Notes under the pieces: model-generated
What the model was told of the DNA's origin: nothing
What the model saw: only the letters and a program-made list of their open reading frames with translations
Database searches by the model: none
Shown: piece by piece, positions 1 through 6,015 of the stretch
How positions within the stretch are numbered: the stretch's first letter is position 1
How the letters are laid out: each line of letters opens with the position of its first letter
Origin: an uncultured Cellvibrio sp.
GTDB taxonomy: Bacteria > Pseudomonadota > Gammaproteobacteria > Pseudomonadales > Cellvibrionaceae
Length of the DNA stretch: 10,075 nucleotides
Reading direction: 5' to 3'
Assembly (NCBI GenBank): GCA_946886255.1
Contig: CAMPIG010000145.1
Coordinates: forward strand, 1-10,075
Translations under genes and position numbers: made by a program

Positions 1-163
1 AAAATTCACCGGTGTTGCCACCGGTGACAATGTTGTGAATGCCAGCGCTGGCAATTCCATCGACAACCTTGCGTAATTGCGCTTCATGAATTTCACCGTC
101 GACACCAAACGGTGTGACGTGAACACCGGATATACCGGCGAGCGCCCTGTGAATGCTGTTCAT
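1..163 (-). CDS. Dihydrodipicolinate-synthase-family aldolase/dehydratase, N-terminal part (cut by window edge)
   Basis: Only the first 54 residues are visible, from an ATG at 163 running off the left edge. The reading starts MNSIHRALAGISGVHVTPFG and reaches TGGNTGEF, which matches the start of the DHDPS (DapA) superfamily TIM barrel: the early 'TPF' strand and the substrate-carboxylate loop normally written GTTGE. A purine-rich GAGTGAGAG stretch lies just before the ATG. The gene begins 17 bases after the stop of the sugar-acid dehydratase at 181-1938, so the two are very probably one operon. In oxidative pentose pathways an enzyme of this family, 2-keto-3-deoxy-L-arabonate dehydratase, takes the product of arabonate dehydratase to alpha-ketoglutarate semialdehyde. 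That role is inferred from the neighbour. A 5-dehydro-4-deoxyglucarate dehydratase or a retro-aldolase of the same family cannot be excluded, because the Schiff-base lysine lies outside the window. Confidence 0.8.
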   Translation of the reverse strand, partial: MNSIHRALAGISGVHVTPFGVDGEIHEAQLRKVVDGIASAGIHNIVTGGNTGEF

Positions 164-180
164 TTTTTCTCTCACTCTGT

Positions 181-1938
181 TCAGTGAATTTCCGGTTCAC
201 CGGCATCCAGGTGTTTAACCGGAATAGTTTCCAGAAAATCAAAGTCACAACCTTTATCAGCCTGGCTCACGTGGCGTTGATACAACTTGCCATAGCCGCG
301 TTCGAACTTGGGCTCCGGTGCAGTCCAGCGTGCTTGTCGCGCGGCCAGCTCTGCGTCGCTGATTAGTACATTTAATTTTCGTGCCGGAACATCCAGTTCA
401 ATTAAATCGCCGTTTTGTACCAGTGCGAAGGGTCCGCCGATGTAGGATTCGGGTGCAACATGCAAGACGCAAGCACCGTAACTGGTACCGCTCATGCGCG
501 CGTCAGAGATGCGCACCATGTCGCGCACGCCGCGCGCTAATAATTTTTGTGGGATGGGTAGCTGGCCCCATTCGGGCATACCCGGCGCGCCTTGGGGGCC
601 AGCGTTTTTTAAAACGATGATGGAGTGTTCATCGATATCCAAATCCGGTGCATCAATACGCGCGGCCATCTCCGCGTAGCTTTCAAACACCACCGCTTTG
701 CCGGTGTGTTTTAACAAATGCGGTTCGGCAGCGGGTGGTTTGATTACGGCACCGTTGGGTGCGATGTTGCCGCGCAGCACGGCAATGCCGTCACTGGTTG
801 CGAGGGGATTATCGCGTGTGCGAATCACGTCTTCGTTAAAGACTTTTGCACCGTCGATATTTTCGCCCAGGGTTTTGCCGGTGATGGTTTTTTGTTGCAA
901 ATCGAGCAGGTCGCGCAAGTTGTTCAGCAAAGCGGGCAAGCCACCGGCGTAGTAAAAATCCTCCATCAAATAATGTCCGGCGGGACGTAGGTTGGCGAGT
1001 ATCGGCGTGTCGCGCGCGAGTTCATCGAAGCGATCCAGCGTCAGATCGATTCCGGCGCGGCGCGCCATCGCCACAATATGCACAATGGAGTTGGTAGAGC
1101 CGGACAGCGCCAGCGCAACACGAATGGCGTTATCAAAAGCGGCGGGGGTGATGATGTCCGAGGGTTTCAGATCTTCCCAGATCATCTCGACAATACGGCG
1201 CCCGGAATAGGAAGCCATCTGCGCGTGACGCGAATCGGGTGCGGGGATGGAGGCGGCGCCCGGCAAGGTAAAACCTAATGTCTCCGCCACGCTGGTCATG
1301 GTCGATGCGGTGCCCATGGTCATGCAGTGGCCGGGTGAGCGCGCGATGCCGTTTTCAACACCCTGCCAGTCTTGTTCGGTGATGTTGCCTGCGCGCAATT
1401 CTGCCCAATATTTCCAGGTATCCGAACCGCTGCCGAGGGTTGCGCCCTGCCAGTTGCCGCGCAACATGGGACCGGCGGGTACAAAGATCACCGGTAGATC
1501 CATACTGATTGCACCCATCAACATCGCCGGCGTGGTTTTGTCACAGCCGCCCATCAATACCGCGCCGTCCGCCGGGTAAGCGCGCAATAACTCTTCGGTC
1601 TCCATCGCCAATAAATTGCGGTAGAGCATGGCGGTGGGTTTTTGAAAGGGTTCGGACAAAGTAGATGCGGGTAATTCGATGGGAAATCCGCCGGCCTGCC
1701 AGATGCCACGTTTGACTTCCTCTACCCGCTGTTTGAAATGGGTATGGCAGGGGTTGATGTCGCTCCAGGTATTGATGATGGCGACCACCGGCTTGCCGGC
1801 GTAATCCTCCTGGGTAAAGCCCATTTGGGCGGTGCGGGAGCGATGGCCGAAGGAGCGCAGGTCTTTTACGCCATACCAGCGATGGCTGCGCAGCTCCTCC
1901 GGGGATTTCCTGATGGGTGAGTTTTTTGATGAGCCCAT
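181..1938 (-). CDS. IlvD/Edd-family sugar-acid dehydratase, probably L-arabonate dehydratase
   Basis: This is a cytoplasmic Fe-S dehydratase that removes water from an aldonic acid to give its 2-keto-3-deoxy acid. I start it at ATG 1938 (585 residues), the length usual for pentonate dehydratases, with a GAGAGAGAAAG stretch upstream. An in-frame TTG at 1995 would add 19 residues that do not look conserved. Numbered from that TTG, the three cluster cysteines are C83 (NPCHTH), C151 (GGCDKTTPA) and C224 ([12 protein letters not shown]). D152 and K153 are the expected metal and carbamyl-lysine positions, and the catalytic serine is S502 in [11 protein letters not shown]. All key residues are present, so it should be active. 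[17 protein letters not shown] near the start and the overall length fit arabonate/xylonate dehydratases better than IlvD or Edd. The operon partner at 1-163 supports L-arabonate. D-xylonate, L-fuconate or another aldonate remains possible. Confidence 0.87.
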   Translation of the reverse strand: MGSSKNSPIRKSPEELRSHRWYGVKDLRSFGHRSRTAQMGFTQEDYAGKPVVAIINTWSDINPCHTHFKQRVEEVKRGIWQAGGFPIELPASTLSEPFQKPTAMLYRNLLAMETEELLRAYPADGAVLMGGCDKTTPAMLMGAISMDLPVIFVPAGPMLRGNWQGATLGSGSDTWKYWAELRAGNITEQDWQGVENGIARSPGHCMTMGTASTMTSVAETLGFTLPGAASIPAPDSRHAQMASYSGRRIVEMIWEDLKPSDIITPAAFDNAIRVALALSGSTNSIVHIVAMARRAGIDLTLDRFDELARDTPILANLRPAGHYLMEDFYYAGGLPALLNNLRDLLDLQQKTITGKTLGENIDGAKVFNEDVIRTRDNPLATSDGIAVLRGNIAPNGAVIKPPAAEPHLLKHTGKAVVFESYAEMAARIDAPDLDIDEHSIIVLKNAGPQGAPGMPEWGQLPIPQKLLARGVRDMVRISDARMSGTSYGACVLHVAPESYIGGPFALVQNGDLIELDVPARKLNVLISDAELAARQARWTAPEPKFERGYGKLYQRHVSQADKGCDFDFLETIPVKHLDAGEPEIH

Positions 1939-2071
1939 GGTGCTGCTTTCTCTCTCAGCGCGTGATCTCCAGCTTGGCTGGATAACGGAGGCCAACAGGG
2001 CGTCCGGTGGGGTTGATGATCACGCTGTTATTTTTGGCAGAATGTCAGCTTCTGCTTGGTTGATTCTGATC

Positions 2072-2087
2072 ATGATTGCGTAATCAG
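2072..2087. promoter_or_regulatory. Palindromic operator copy 1 (LacI-family type)
   Basis: The site reads ATGATTGCGTAATCAG, with arms TGATT and AATCA around a central CG-containing core. It shares ATGATTGCG with the copies at 2122-2140 and 3324-3340. A central CG flanked by symmetrical A/T-rich arms is the usual form of LacI-family operators, and the only such regulator here is encoded at 2259-3308. Confidence 0.55.
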
Positions 2088-2100
2088 TTGGCATTTTCAA
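2072..2100 (-). promoter_or_regulatory. Possible sigma-70 promoter of the dehydratase operon
   Basis: On the minus strand TTGAAA (2095-2100) is followed after 17 bases by AATCAT (2072-2077). The -35 box is good and the -10 box matches 4 of 6 bases. The -10 box is the first part of the left operator copy, which is where a repressor would block polymerase. The choice of promoter is inference. Confidence 0.3.
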
Positions 2101-2121
2101 GCAAAAAAATGAATTTTATTT

Positions 2122-2140
2122 AATGATTGCGTTAATCATT
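2122..2140. promoter_or_regulatory. Palindromic operator copy 2 (LacI-family type)
   Basis: The site reads AATGATTGCGTTAATCATT, seven symmetrical bases on each side of a five-base core, and is the best of the three copies. It lies about 50 bases from copy 1, close to five helical turns, so repressor dimers on the two sites would face the same side of the DNA and could loop it. It is upstream of the proposed promoter. Confidence 0.6.
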
Positions 2141-2258
2141 TGCTTTAAATGATGAGGAGGTCGACGCGTTCGATGCAAAGATAGCCACCTGATCGACGAA
2201 GATCGCCAACAGGATTGCGTCAGGAAAAGATGAAAAGGCAGGGGAAGATAAAGCGGGA

Positions 2259-3308
2259 TCAGGCGCTCTCGCGCTCGAGGATATTGAAGCCTACATCAAT
2301 AATGCGGGGTGAACTGCTATCGGTCGGGGCCGCATCATCCATCTTTGTGATCAGGGCTTCCGCCGCGAGCCGCCCGATTTCGGCACCCTTGATGCCCACA
2401 GTGCTAATTGCTGGATAAGTGTAGGCTGAAAAATCCAAGTTGCCAAAACCCATCACCGCCAGGTCTTCCGGGACCCGGATATTGCGATGCAAAGCCTCGG
2501 CAATCACGCCATGAGCCAGAGTATCCGAACTGCAATACACTGCATCAAAGGCTTCCCCGCTATCCAGTAGTGCAGCCAGATTCTCCCGACCCAAGCGGAA
2601 GCGAGCTGGTGTTGGCACGGTACGGCTAGCCAGGGTGTCGATACCCGCATCGCGCAATGCAGCGGTAAAACCGGCGAAACGACGCACTGCCCGCTGATCA
2701 TTGGCGGAAACGGAAGCGAAACGGCGATAACCTTTTGCAAGTAAGTATTCACCTACTGCGCGACCCACCTCGGTATGAGAAAACCCCACCAGGGTATCGA
2801 TGGGATTAGGCGCCAGATCCCAGGTTTCTACCACAGGAATACGCGTGTTAATCAACCGTTGATGAATGCCTTCCGCATGGGAGGTGCCGGTCAGGATAAT
2901 GCCATCTGGCCGGTTGCCCAGAATAGCTTTGAGCAAGTCTTCCTCCCGCCCTTTGTCATAGGCCGACAAGCCGAGCATTGTCTGGTAGCCCGCGTCGGCC
3001 AGAGTGTCGGTGATGGCCTGAACCGTATCCGCAAAGATTGAGTTGGCAATCGTGGGTACAATCAACGCGACCAATCGGCTGCTGCGGGTGGCCAGGCTAC
3101 CCGCCAACATATTGGGCACATAGCCCGTATGGGTGATGGCATCGCGAACTTTTTGCTGAATTTCCTCCGACACCAGCTCCGGCTGATTCAGCGTGCGCGA
3201 AACGCTGATCGGCGACACACCGGCCACCTTGGCCACATCAATCAAGGTAGGCGCTTTCTTGTGAGCCTTTTGGGGGTTGCGTGACTGCTTGGGCTTTTTA
3301 TCTTTCAT
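2259..3308 (-). CDS. LacI-family transcriptional regulator (GntR/gluconate-repressor-like)
   Basis: This is a 349-residue DNA-binding repressor with a sugar-binding core, acting as a dimer or tetramer. I start it at ATG 3308 (MKDKKPKQSR). The frame stays open to 3842, but that extension runs through the exporter gene and has no family similarity. After a basic tail, residues 20-43 form the helix-turn-helix (TLIDVAKVAGVSPISVSRTL), and residues 64-74 (VPNMLAGSLAT) form the hinge helix with the minor-groove leucine. The periplasmic-binding-protein-like core follows, with SRLVALIVPTIANSIFAD at its start and DLAVMGFGNLDFSAYTYPA near its end. The pattern is closest to the gluconate repressor subgroup. 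It lies directly upstream of the dehydratase operon on the same strand, with matching operators before both, so it probably senses a pentose or aldonate and also controls itself. The ligand cannot be read from sequence. Confidence 0.9.
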   Translation of the reverse strand: MKDKKPKQSRNPQKAHKKAPTLIDVAKVAGVSPISVSRTLNQPELVSEEIQQKVRDAITHTGYVPNMLAGSLATRSSRLVALIVPTIANSIFADTVQAITDTLADAGYQTMLGLSAYDKGREEDLLKAILGNRPDGIILTGTSHAEGIHQRLINTRIPVVETWDLAPNPIDTLVGFSHTEVGRAVGEYLLAKGYRRFASVSANDQRAVRRFAGFTAALRDAGIDTLASRTVPTPARFRLGRENLAALLDSGEAFDAVYCSSDTLAHGVIAEALHRNIRVPEDLAVMGFGNLDFSAYTYPAISTVGIKGAEIGRLAAEALITKMDDAAPTDSSSPRIIDVGFNILERESA

Positions 3309-3323
3309 GGGGTCTTTTGCAAG

Positions 3324-3340
3324 ATGATTGCGTGCATCAT
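3324..3340. promoter_or_regulatory. Palindromic operator copy 3 before the LacI-family gene
   Basis: The site reads ATGATTGCGTGCATCAT, with ATGAT/ATCAT arms and the same ATGATTGCGT half as the two copies before the dehydratase. Its distal arm overlaps a TATGAT -10 box on the minus strand (3336-3341). It sits 16-32 bases before the regulator ATG, consistent with autorepression. Confidence 0.5.
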
Positions 3341-3341
3341 A
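3336..3341 (-). promoter_or_regulatory. Possible -10 box of the LacI-family gene
   Basis: The minus strand reads TATGAT, 5 of 6 to consensus, 27 bases before the regulator ATG. The sequence where a -35 box should lie (TTCCTT) is poor, so the promoter is weak or needs an activator. A small CCGCT/AGCGG hairpin (about 3350-3365) just upstream may be what ends the exporter transcript, but it has no good T-run. Confidence 0.3.
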
Positions 3342-3421
3342 GCCTAAATGGCCGCTAAAGGAAGCGGTTGGGATTTTTACCCAGTACGTCGGCCTTGTCC
3401 GTTCGGCTGCCAACAGGTCGA

Positions 3422-4048
3422 TTAATGTTGGTTGTCGACGAGAAGCAGGAATACCCCCGCCGCAATCAAAGCGCTGCCGGATAATCGATTGAACCAGCGG
3501 TGGTGGCACGGCGTTTTTAGCCAGCGCAGAATCGTCCGGCCGCCAACCGCATAGGCCAGCATCCACACCAGATCTATCAGCAAGAAGATGATGGTAAGCA
3601 ATGCAAATTGCGGCAGCAGCGGTCGGTCGGGTGCAATAAATTGTGGAAACAGCGCGCCGAAATAAATAACACCTTTGGGGTTGCTCGCGGCAATACCGAC
3701 CGATTGGGCAAACAACACCCAGGCTGACGTGGTAAAGCGTGTATGCGGATCCGGCGACGTAGATACCGGCTTCACAAACAACTGCCACCCCAAAAAAGCC
3801 AGGTAAGCCGCGCCGACCCATTTGATCAGGTCGAATAGCCATTCCGCCCGGTTCAACACCAGGCCAAGTCCTAACACTGAAAGCGCCATCAATAACAAGT
3901 TGCCCACGCTCGCGCCAGCCATCCCGTACAGCGATTTGCGCACACCATACTGGCCACCATTAGCCAGGCACGAGAGCATCACCGGCCCGGGGCTGGCAGA
4001 AACAAACAGTGTCACAGTGATAAATAACAAGAGTTGATCAAGCGGCAT
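3422..4048 (-). CDS. LysE/RhtB-family amino-acid exporter
   Basis: This is an inner-membrane exporter of 208 residues from ATG 4048 (MPLDQLLLFITVT). A TTG at 4066 in the same frame would add six residues. Neither start has a strong ribosome site, and I prefer the ATG because family members begin a few residues before the first helix. Signatures are SASPGPVML at the end of helix 1 (the family PGP motif), GQYGVRKSLYGMAGASVGN in the first loop and second helix, and ASNPKGVIYFGALFPQF (the NPK motif) in the middle. About six hydrophobic segments are present, and the length is normal for the family. Homologues export threonine, homoserine, lysine, arginine or leucine by proton exchange, and the substrate here is unknown. 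The link to the downstream sugar genes is probably only positional, since the regulator gene has its own operator. Confidence 0.88.
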   Translation of the reverse strand: MPLDQLLLFITVTLFVSASPGPVMLSCLANGGQYGVRKSLYGMAGASVGNLLLMALSVLGLGLVLNRAEWLFDLIKWVGAAYLAFLGWQLFVKPVSTSPDPHTRFTTSAWVLFAQSVGIAASNPKGVIYFGALFPQFIAPDRPLLPQFALLTIIFLLIDLVWMLAYAVGGRTILRWLKTPCHHRWFNRLSGSALIAAGVFLLLVDNQH

Positions 4049-4128
4049 GATACGAAGGCTTACCAAATGGCATGCTAGTGTAGTCTATACTCAAACCAGA
4101 AACCCTCATCGCACCCGCAGGTATTGGT

Positions 4129-4458
4129 ATGAGCCACAGCAGTATCGCCGAAGCAGTCAAGGTTCTGGAGGAATTATTGGTCGGGCTGGATGAAGCCTAC
4201 TGGGAATCCGCCACCATCGAACACAAAGATTTTTTCTACGACATCATCAGCGCCACTCACAGCGAACTATCAGAGCTGGCCAAGCTCAGCGTGCAGGATC
4301 ATCACCTCGATTACGAGCCCATCACCACCGAATTTCGCACCGCGCGCATCAAGCTCGGCAAATTACGCAAGATGCTCGACGATTACGTCCTGCGTTCCCG
4401 CACTGCCTCCCGTCTGGAGGCTCTTATTGGCGAGACAGTTTTTCTATCATCGCGTTAA
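4129..4458 (+). CDS. Small acidic helical protein of unknown function
   Basis: I do not recognise this 109-residue protein. It starts MSHSSIAEAVKVLEELLVG and looks soluble and almost all alpha-helical, rich in Glu, Leu and Ala, with a basic stretch around TARIKLGKLRKMLDDYVLRSR. It has no signal peptide, membrane segment, metal motif or useful cysteines. Its codon use resembles the chromosomal neighbours rather than the prophage. It is divergent from the exporter with an 80-base gap, in which TATACT (4086-4091) could be a -10 box without a good -35. A CAGG lies 12 bases before the ATG, so the ribosome site is weak. A tight CCTGC-attc-GCAGG hairpin (4462-4475) follows the stop without a T-run. 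The coherent helical composition argues for a real gene. Confidence 0.65.
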   Translation: MSHSSIAEAVKVLEELLVGLDEAYWESATIEHKDFFYDIISATHSELSELAKLSVQDHHLDYEPITTEFRTARIKLGKLRKMLDDYVLRSRTASRLEALIGETVFLSSR

Positions 4459-4643
4459 CACCCTGCATTCGCAGGAGTAGAGATTGCGCCATCATGGGCA
4501 AAGCTGCGTAAGATCACGCCAACAACGTGGCTAACGGCACAGAAGTGATCAATATATAGCCGAACCTCATCACCCCATCTTACTTATTGCCAATCAATTT
4601 AAACATGACGCCCTAAAAACTGGCGTAATGCCCCCGCCCAACA

Positions 4644-4778
4644 ATACTTAGAGTAACTGGTGATCGCATCCAACGATGCGTAGTCGCACCGGTTGGAGTG
4701 ATTTAAGCCAGTTGGAACTCCCTTTATTTGTACTCTAGTATGGTCTTCTCCGGCGCTTTTAATAGCGCCGGTTTTTTT
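4644..4778 (+). ncRNA. Candidate structured small RNA (three-way junction plus terminator)
   Basis: The gene-free stretch 4459-4860 contains nested inverted repeats that end at a strong terminator. The outer stem pairs ATAC plus TAGAGTA (4644-4655, one bulged T) with TACTCTA plus GTAT (4731-4741), 11 pairs. Inside it, ACTGGT (4656-4661) pairs with ACCGGT (4688-4693, one wobble) around a perfect hairpin CGCATC-caac-GATGCG (4665-4680). GGAGT (4695-4699) also pairs with ACTCC (4717-4721). An alternative pairing is ACTGG with CCAGT (4708-4712). No coding frame follows before the terminator, so an independent small RNA fits better than a leader. I do not recognise its class. The -10 box may be AATACT (4643-4648) or lie further upstream, and no good -35 was found. 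Confidence 0.5.
4750..4778 (+). terminator. Strong rho-independent terminator
   Basis: CCGGCGC (4750-4756) and GCGCCGG (4765-4771) form a perfect 7-pair GC stem around TTTTAATA, followed directly by seven T (4772-4778). It faces the plus strand. The nearest upstream plus-strand gene ends almost 300 bases earlier, so it most likely ends the small RNA candidate. Confidence 0.9.
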
Positions 4779-4805
4779 ATGTCCGAAATATTTATGCCCA
4801 AGGCA

Positions 4806-4833
4806 TTTACAGCGCAGCCGCGATCATTATAAT
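4806..4833 (+). promoter_or_regulatory. Promoter of the tRNA-Pro gene
   Basis: TTTACA (4806-4811, 5 of 6) and a perfect TATAAT (4828-4833) are separated by 16 bases and followed by a GC-rich TTCGCGC discriminator, as in stringently controlled stable-RNA promoters. Mature tRNA begins 27 bases after the -10 box, which leaves a short 5' leader for RNase P. Confidence 0.8.
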
Positions 4834-4860
4834 TTCGCGCTGGCCCTCCAAGGCCAATGT

Positions 4861-4937
4861 CGGAGCGTAGCGCAGTCCGGTAGCGCACCTCGTTCGGGAC
4901 GAGGGGGTCGGAGGTTCGAATCCTCTCGCTCCGACCA
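4861..4937 (+). tRNA. tRNA-Pro (anticodon CGG)
   Basis: A full cloverleaf is visible. The acceptor stem is CGGAGCG (4861-4867) with CGCTCCG (4927-4933), the D arm is GCGC/GCGC, and the anticodon stem is CCTCG/CGAGG with loop TTCGGGA, giving anticodon CGG at 4895-4897, which reads CCG. The T arm is GGAGG/CCTCT around TTCGAAT. The discriminator is A4934 and CCA is encoded at 4935-4937. The C1-G72 pair fits bacterial tRNA-Pro. The gene is intact even though the prophage integrase lies just behind it, so its 3' half is probably the phage attachment core. Confidence 0.97.
4910..4937. other. Probable attachment-site region (att) in the tRNA-Pro 3' end
   Basis: The element's tyrosine recombinase ends 38 bases beyond this tRNA and points toward it, the standard layout for tRNA-targeted integration. 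The crossover core would lie in the T arm and acceptor end, which the phage must copy to keep the tRNA whole. The exact core cannot be set because the other repeat copy is outside the window. Confidence 0.5.
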
Positions 4938-4950
4938 GAATCCCGCCAAT

Positions 4951-4988
4951 AAGCCCCTGATTATCCTAGAGATTTTCAGGGGCTTTTT
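4951..4988 (+). terminator. Rho-independent terminator behind the tRNA, overlapping the integrase 3' end
   Basis: AAGCCCCTGA (4951-4960) and TCAGGGGCTT (4976-4985) form a 10-pair stem around a 15-base loop, followed by T residues to 4988. It would end the tRNA-Pro transcript on the plus strand. Its right arm contains the integrase stop codon and last codons. It lies on the phage side of the expected junction. Confidence 0.75.
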
Positions 4989-6013
4989 GCTTTCCGGGGT
5001 GCTGGTGTCGAAAAAGTGTCGAAGGCGTTTATCTTAGGTTGGTATTTAACGGCACCTTGCAGATGGTCGGGCGATAGATGCGAGTAGCGCATTGTTAATG
5101 TGATGGTGCTGTGACCGAGGATTCTTTGCAGTGTGAGAATGTCACCACCATTCATCATGAAGTGACTGGCGTAGGTGTGGCGAAGCACATGCGCCGCTTG
5201 TCCTGCCGGCAGTGTGAAGCTGCATTTATCCAGCACCAGATAAAACGATTTAATGGCTTTCGCAAAGAGCCTGCCATTTAAACCTGTTGGTTTATATGCG
5301 CGAATATCTTTTTCCAATTTTCGCGAGATTGGAACGGTGCGATTTTTGCCGGACTTGGTATCTGTAAACGTTATGCGAGTGTGACCAATTTGCGAAGGCA
5401 TCAAGGTTTGCGCTTCATTCCAACGACAACCGGTTTCCAGACAGATACGAACAATCAACAGCAAACTTTTACTTTTCGATTCAACAACCTTTTGTAGCAG
5501 TTCTTTGCATTGATCATCCGACAGAAAAGACAGTTCACGTTCTTTTATTTTTATCGGCGTTACTTTATTCAGCGGTGATGCATAAGTAATTTGTTCAGTG
5601 CGGTATAGATAACCATACAGCGCATTGATATACCCAAGTTCATTGTTCAACGTCTTTGCAGATATACCCTGTGAAGAGCGCCTATTGCGGTAATTCAAAA
5701 ACAATTGTGGTGTAAGGCTTCGAGCAACAGGGTTTTTAATTGCAGAACAAAAACGATCTAATGCACTTTTTCTGGCTTTAGGTGAAGCCAGATGCAAACC
5801 GTGCTGCGAGTACCAAAGATCAATTAATTCCGACAGCTTGCGATTATCCTTTGGTAACGGATTCCAGGGTGATGCATGCGTATGGCTTGCCTTAACATGG
5901 GTTTCAAATCGCAATGCTTCTGCCTTGGTTTTGAACTTACGCCGGTAACGCTTGCCTTTGATCGGTTCAATATCAACGAACCAGCGACCGTCTGAAAGCT
6001 TTTCTATTGCCAT
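4976..6013 (-). CDS. int: Tyrosine recombinase (phage integrase)
   Basis: This 345-residue integrase inserts and excises the phage by site-specific recombination. The N-terminal 45 residues ([20 protein letters not shown], then a basic RYRRKFKTK) are an arm-type DNA-binding domain. A SAM-like core-binding domain follows (about 60-145), then the catalytic domain (about 160-325). The catalytic set is complete: R197 ([10 protein letters not shown]), K220 (TDTKSGKNR), H275 and R278 ([10 protein letters not shown]), H301 (LGHS) and the nucleophile Y310 ([10 protein letters not shown]). It starts 2 bases after the rep stop with an AAGGCGG ribosome site inside the end of rep, so the two are co-translated. 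It points at tRNA-Pro(CGG), its presumed target. No separate excisionase gene is visible. An encoded integrase, rather than host XerCD use, is a known minority strategy among inoviruses. Confidence 0.95.
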   Translation of the reverse strand: MAIEKLSDGRWFVDIEPIKGKRYRRKFKTKAEALRFETHVKASHTHASPWNPLPKDNRKLSELIDLWYSQHGLHLASPKARKSALDRFCSAIKNPVARSLTPQLFLNYRNRRSSQGISAKTLNNELGYINALYGYLYRTEQITYASPLNKVTPIKIKERELSFLSDDQCKELLQKVVESKSKSLLLIVRICLETGCRWNEAQTLMPSQIGHTRITFTDTKSGKNRTVPISRKLEKDIRAYKPTGLNGRLFAKAIKSFYLVLDKCSFTLPAGQAAHVLRHTYASHFMMNGGDILTLQRILGHSTITLTMRYSHLSPDHLQGAVKYQPKINAFDTFSTPAPRKAKSP

Positions 6014-6015
6014 CC

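Larger units (their letters stand above)
1939..2258. other. Intergenic control region of the dehydratase operon
   Basis: This 320-base gap separates the LacI-family gene from the dehydratase, both on the minus strand. It holds two copies of a palindromic operator motif and a probable minus-strand promoter, listed separately. That leaves a leader of roughly 120 bases before the dehydratase ATG. I see no credible small gene and no convincing terminator with a T-run behind the regulator gene, so read-through from the regulator into the operon is possible. Confidence 0.6.

Noticed and set aside
698..990. Plus-strand frames opposite the sugar-acid dehydratase
   Set aside because: They are antisense to a complete enzyme with all catalytic residues. 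GC-biased codon use readily makes such frames.
1939..1995. TTG start adding 19 residues to the dehydratase
   Set aside because: It is a rare start codon without a clear ribosome site, and the extra residues are unlike the family. The ATG at 1938 gives the usual length.
3309..3842. N-terminal extension of the LacI-family frame to 527 residues
   Set aside because: The added 178 residues overlap the exporter gene in another frame and have no family likeness. LacI proteins begin about 20 residues before the helix-turn-helix, which ATG 3308 gives.
4462..4475. CCTGC-attc-GCAGG hairpin as the terminator of the small gene
   Set aside because: The stem is only five pairs and has no T-run. It may protect a 3' end, but it is not a convincing terminator.
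4644..4741. Riboswitch controlling a downstream gene
   Set aside because: No plus-strand protein gene follows the terminator; the next element is a tRNA with its own strong promoter. I also saw no match to the core motifs I know for GEMM, purine or fluoride classes.
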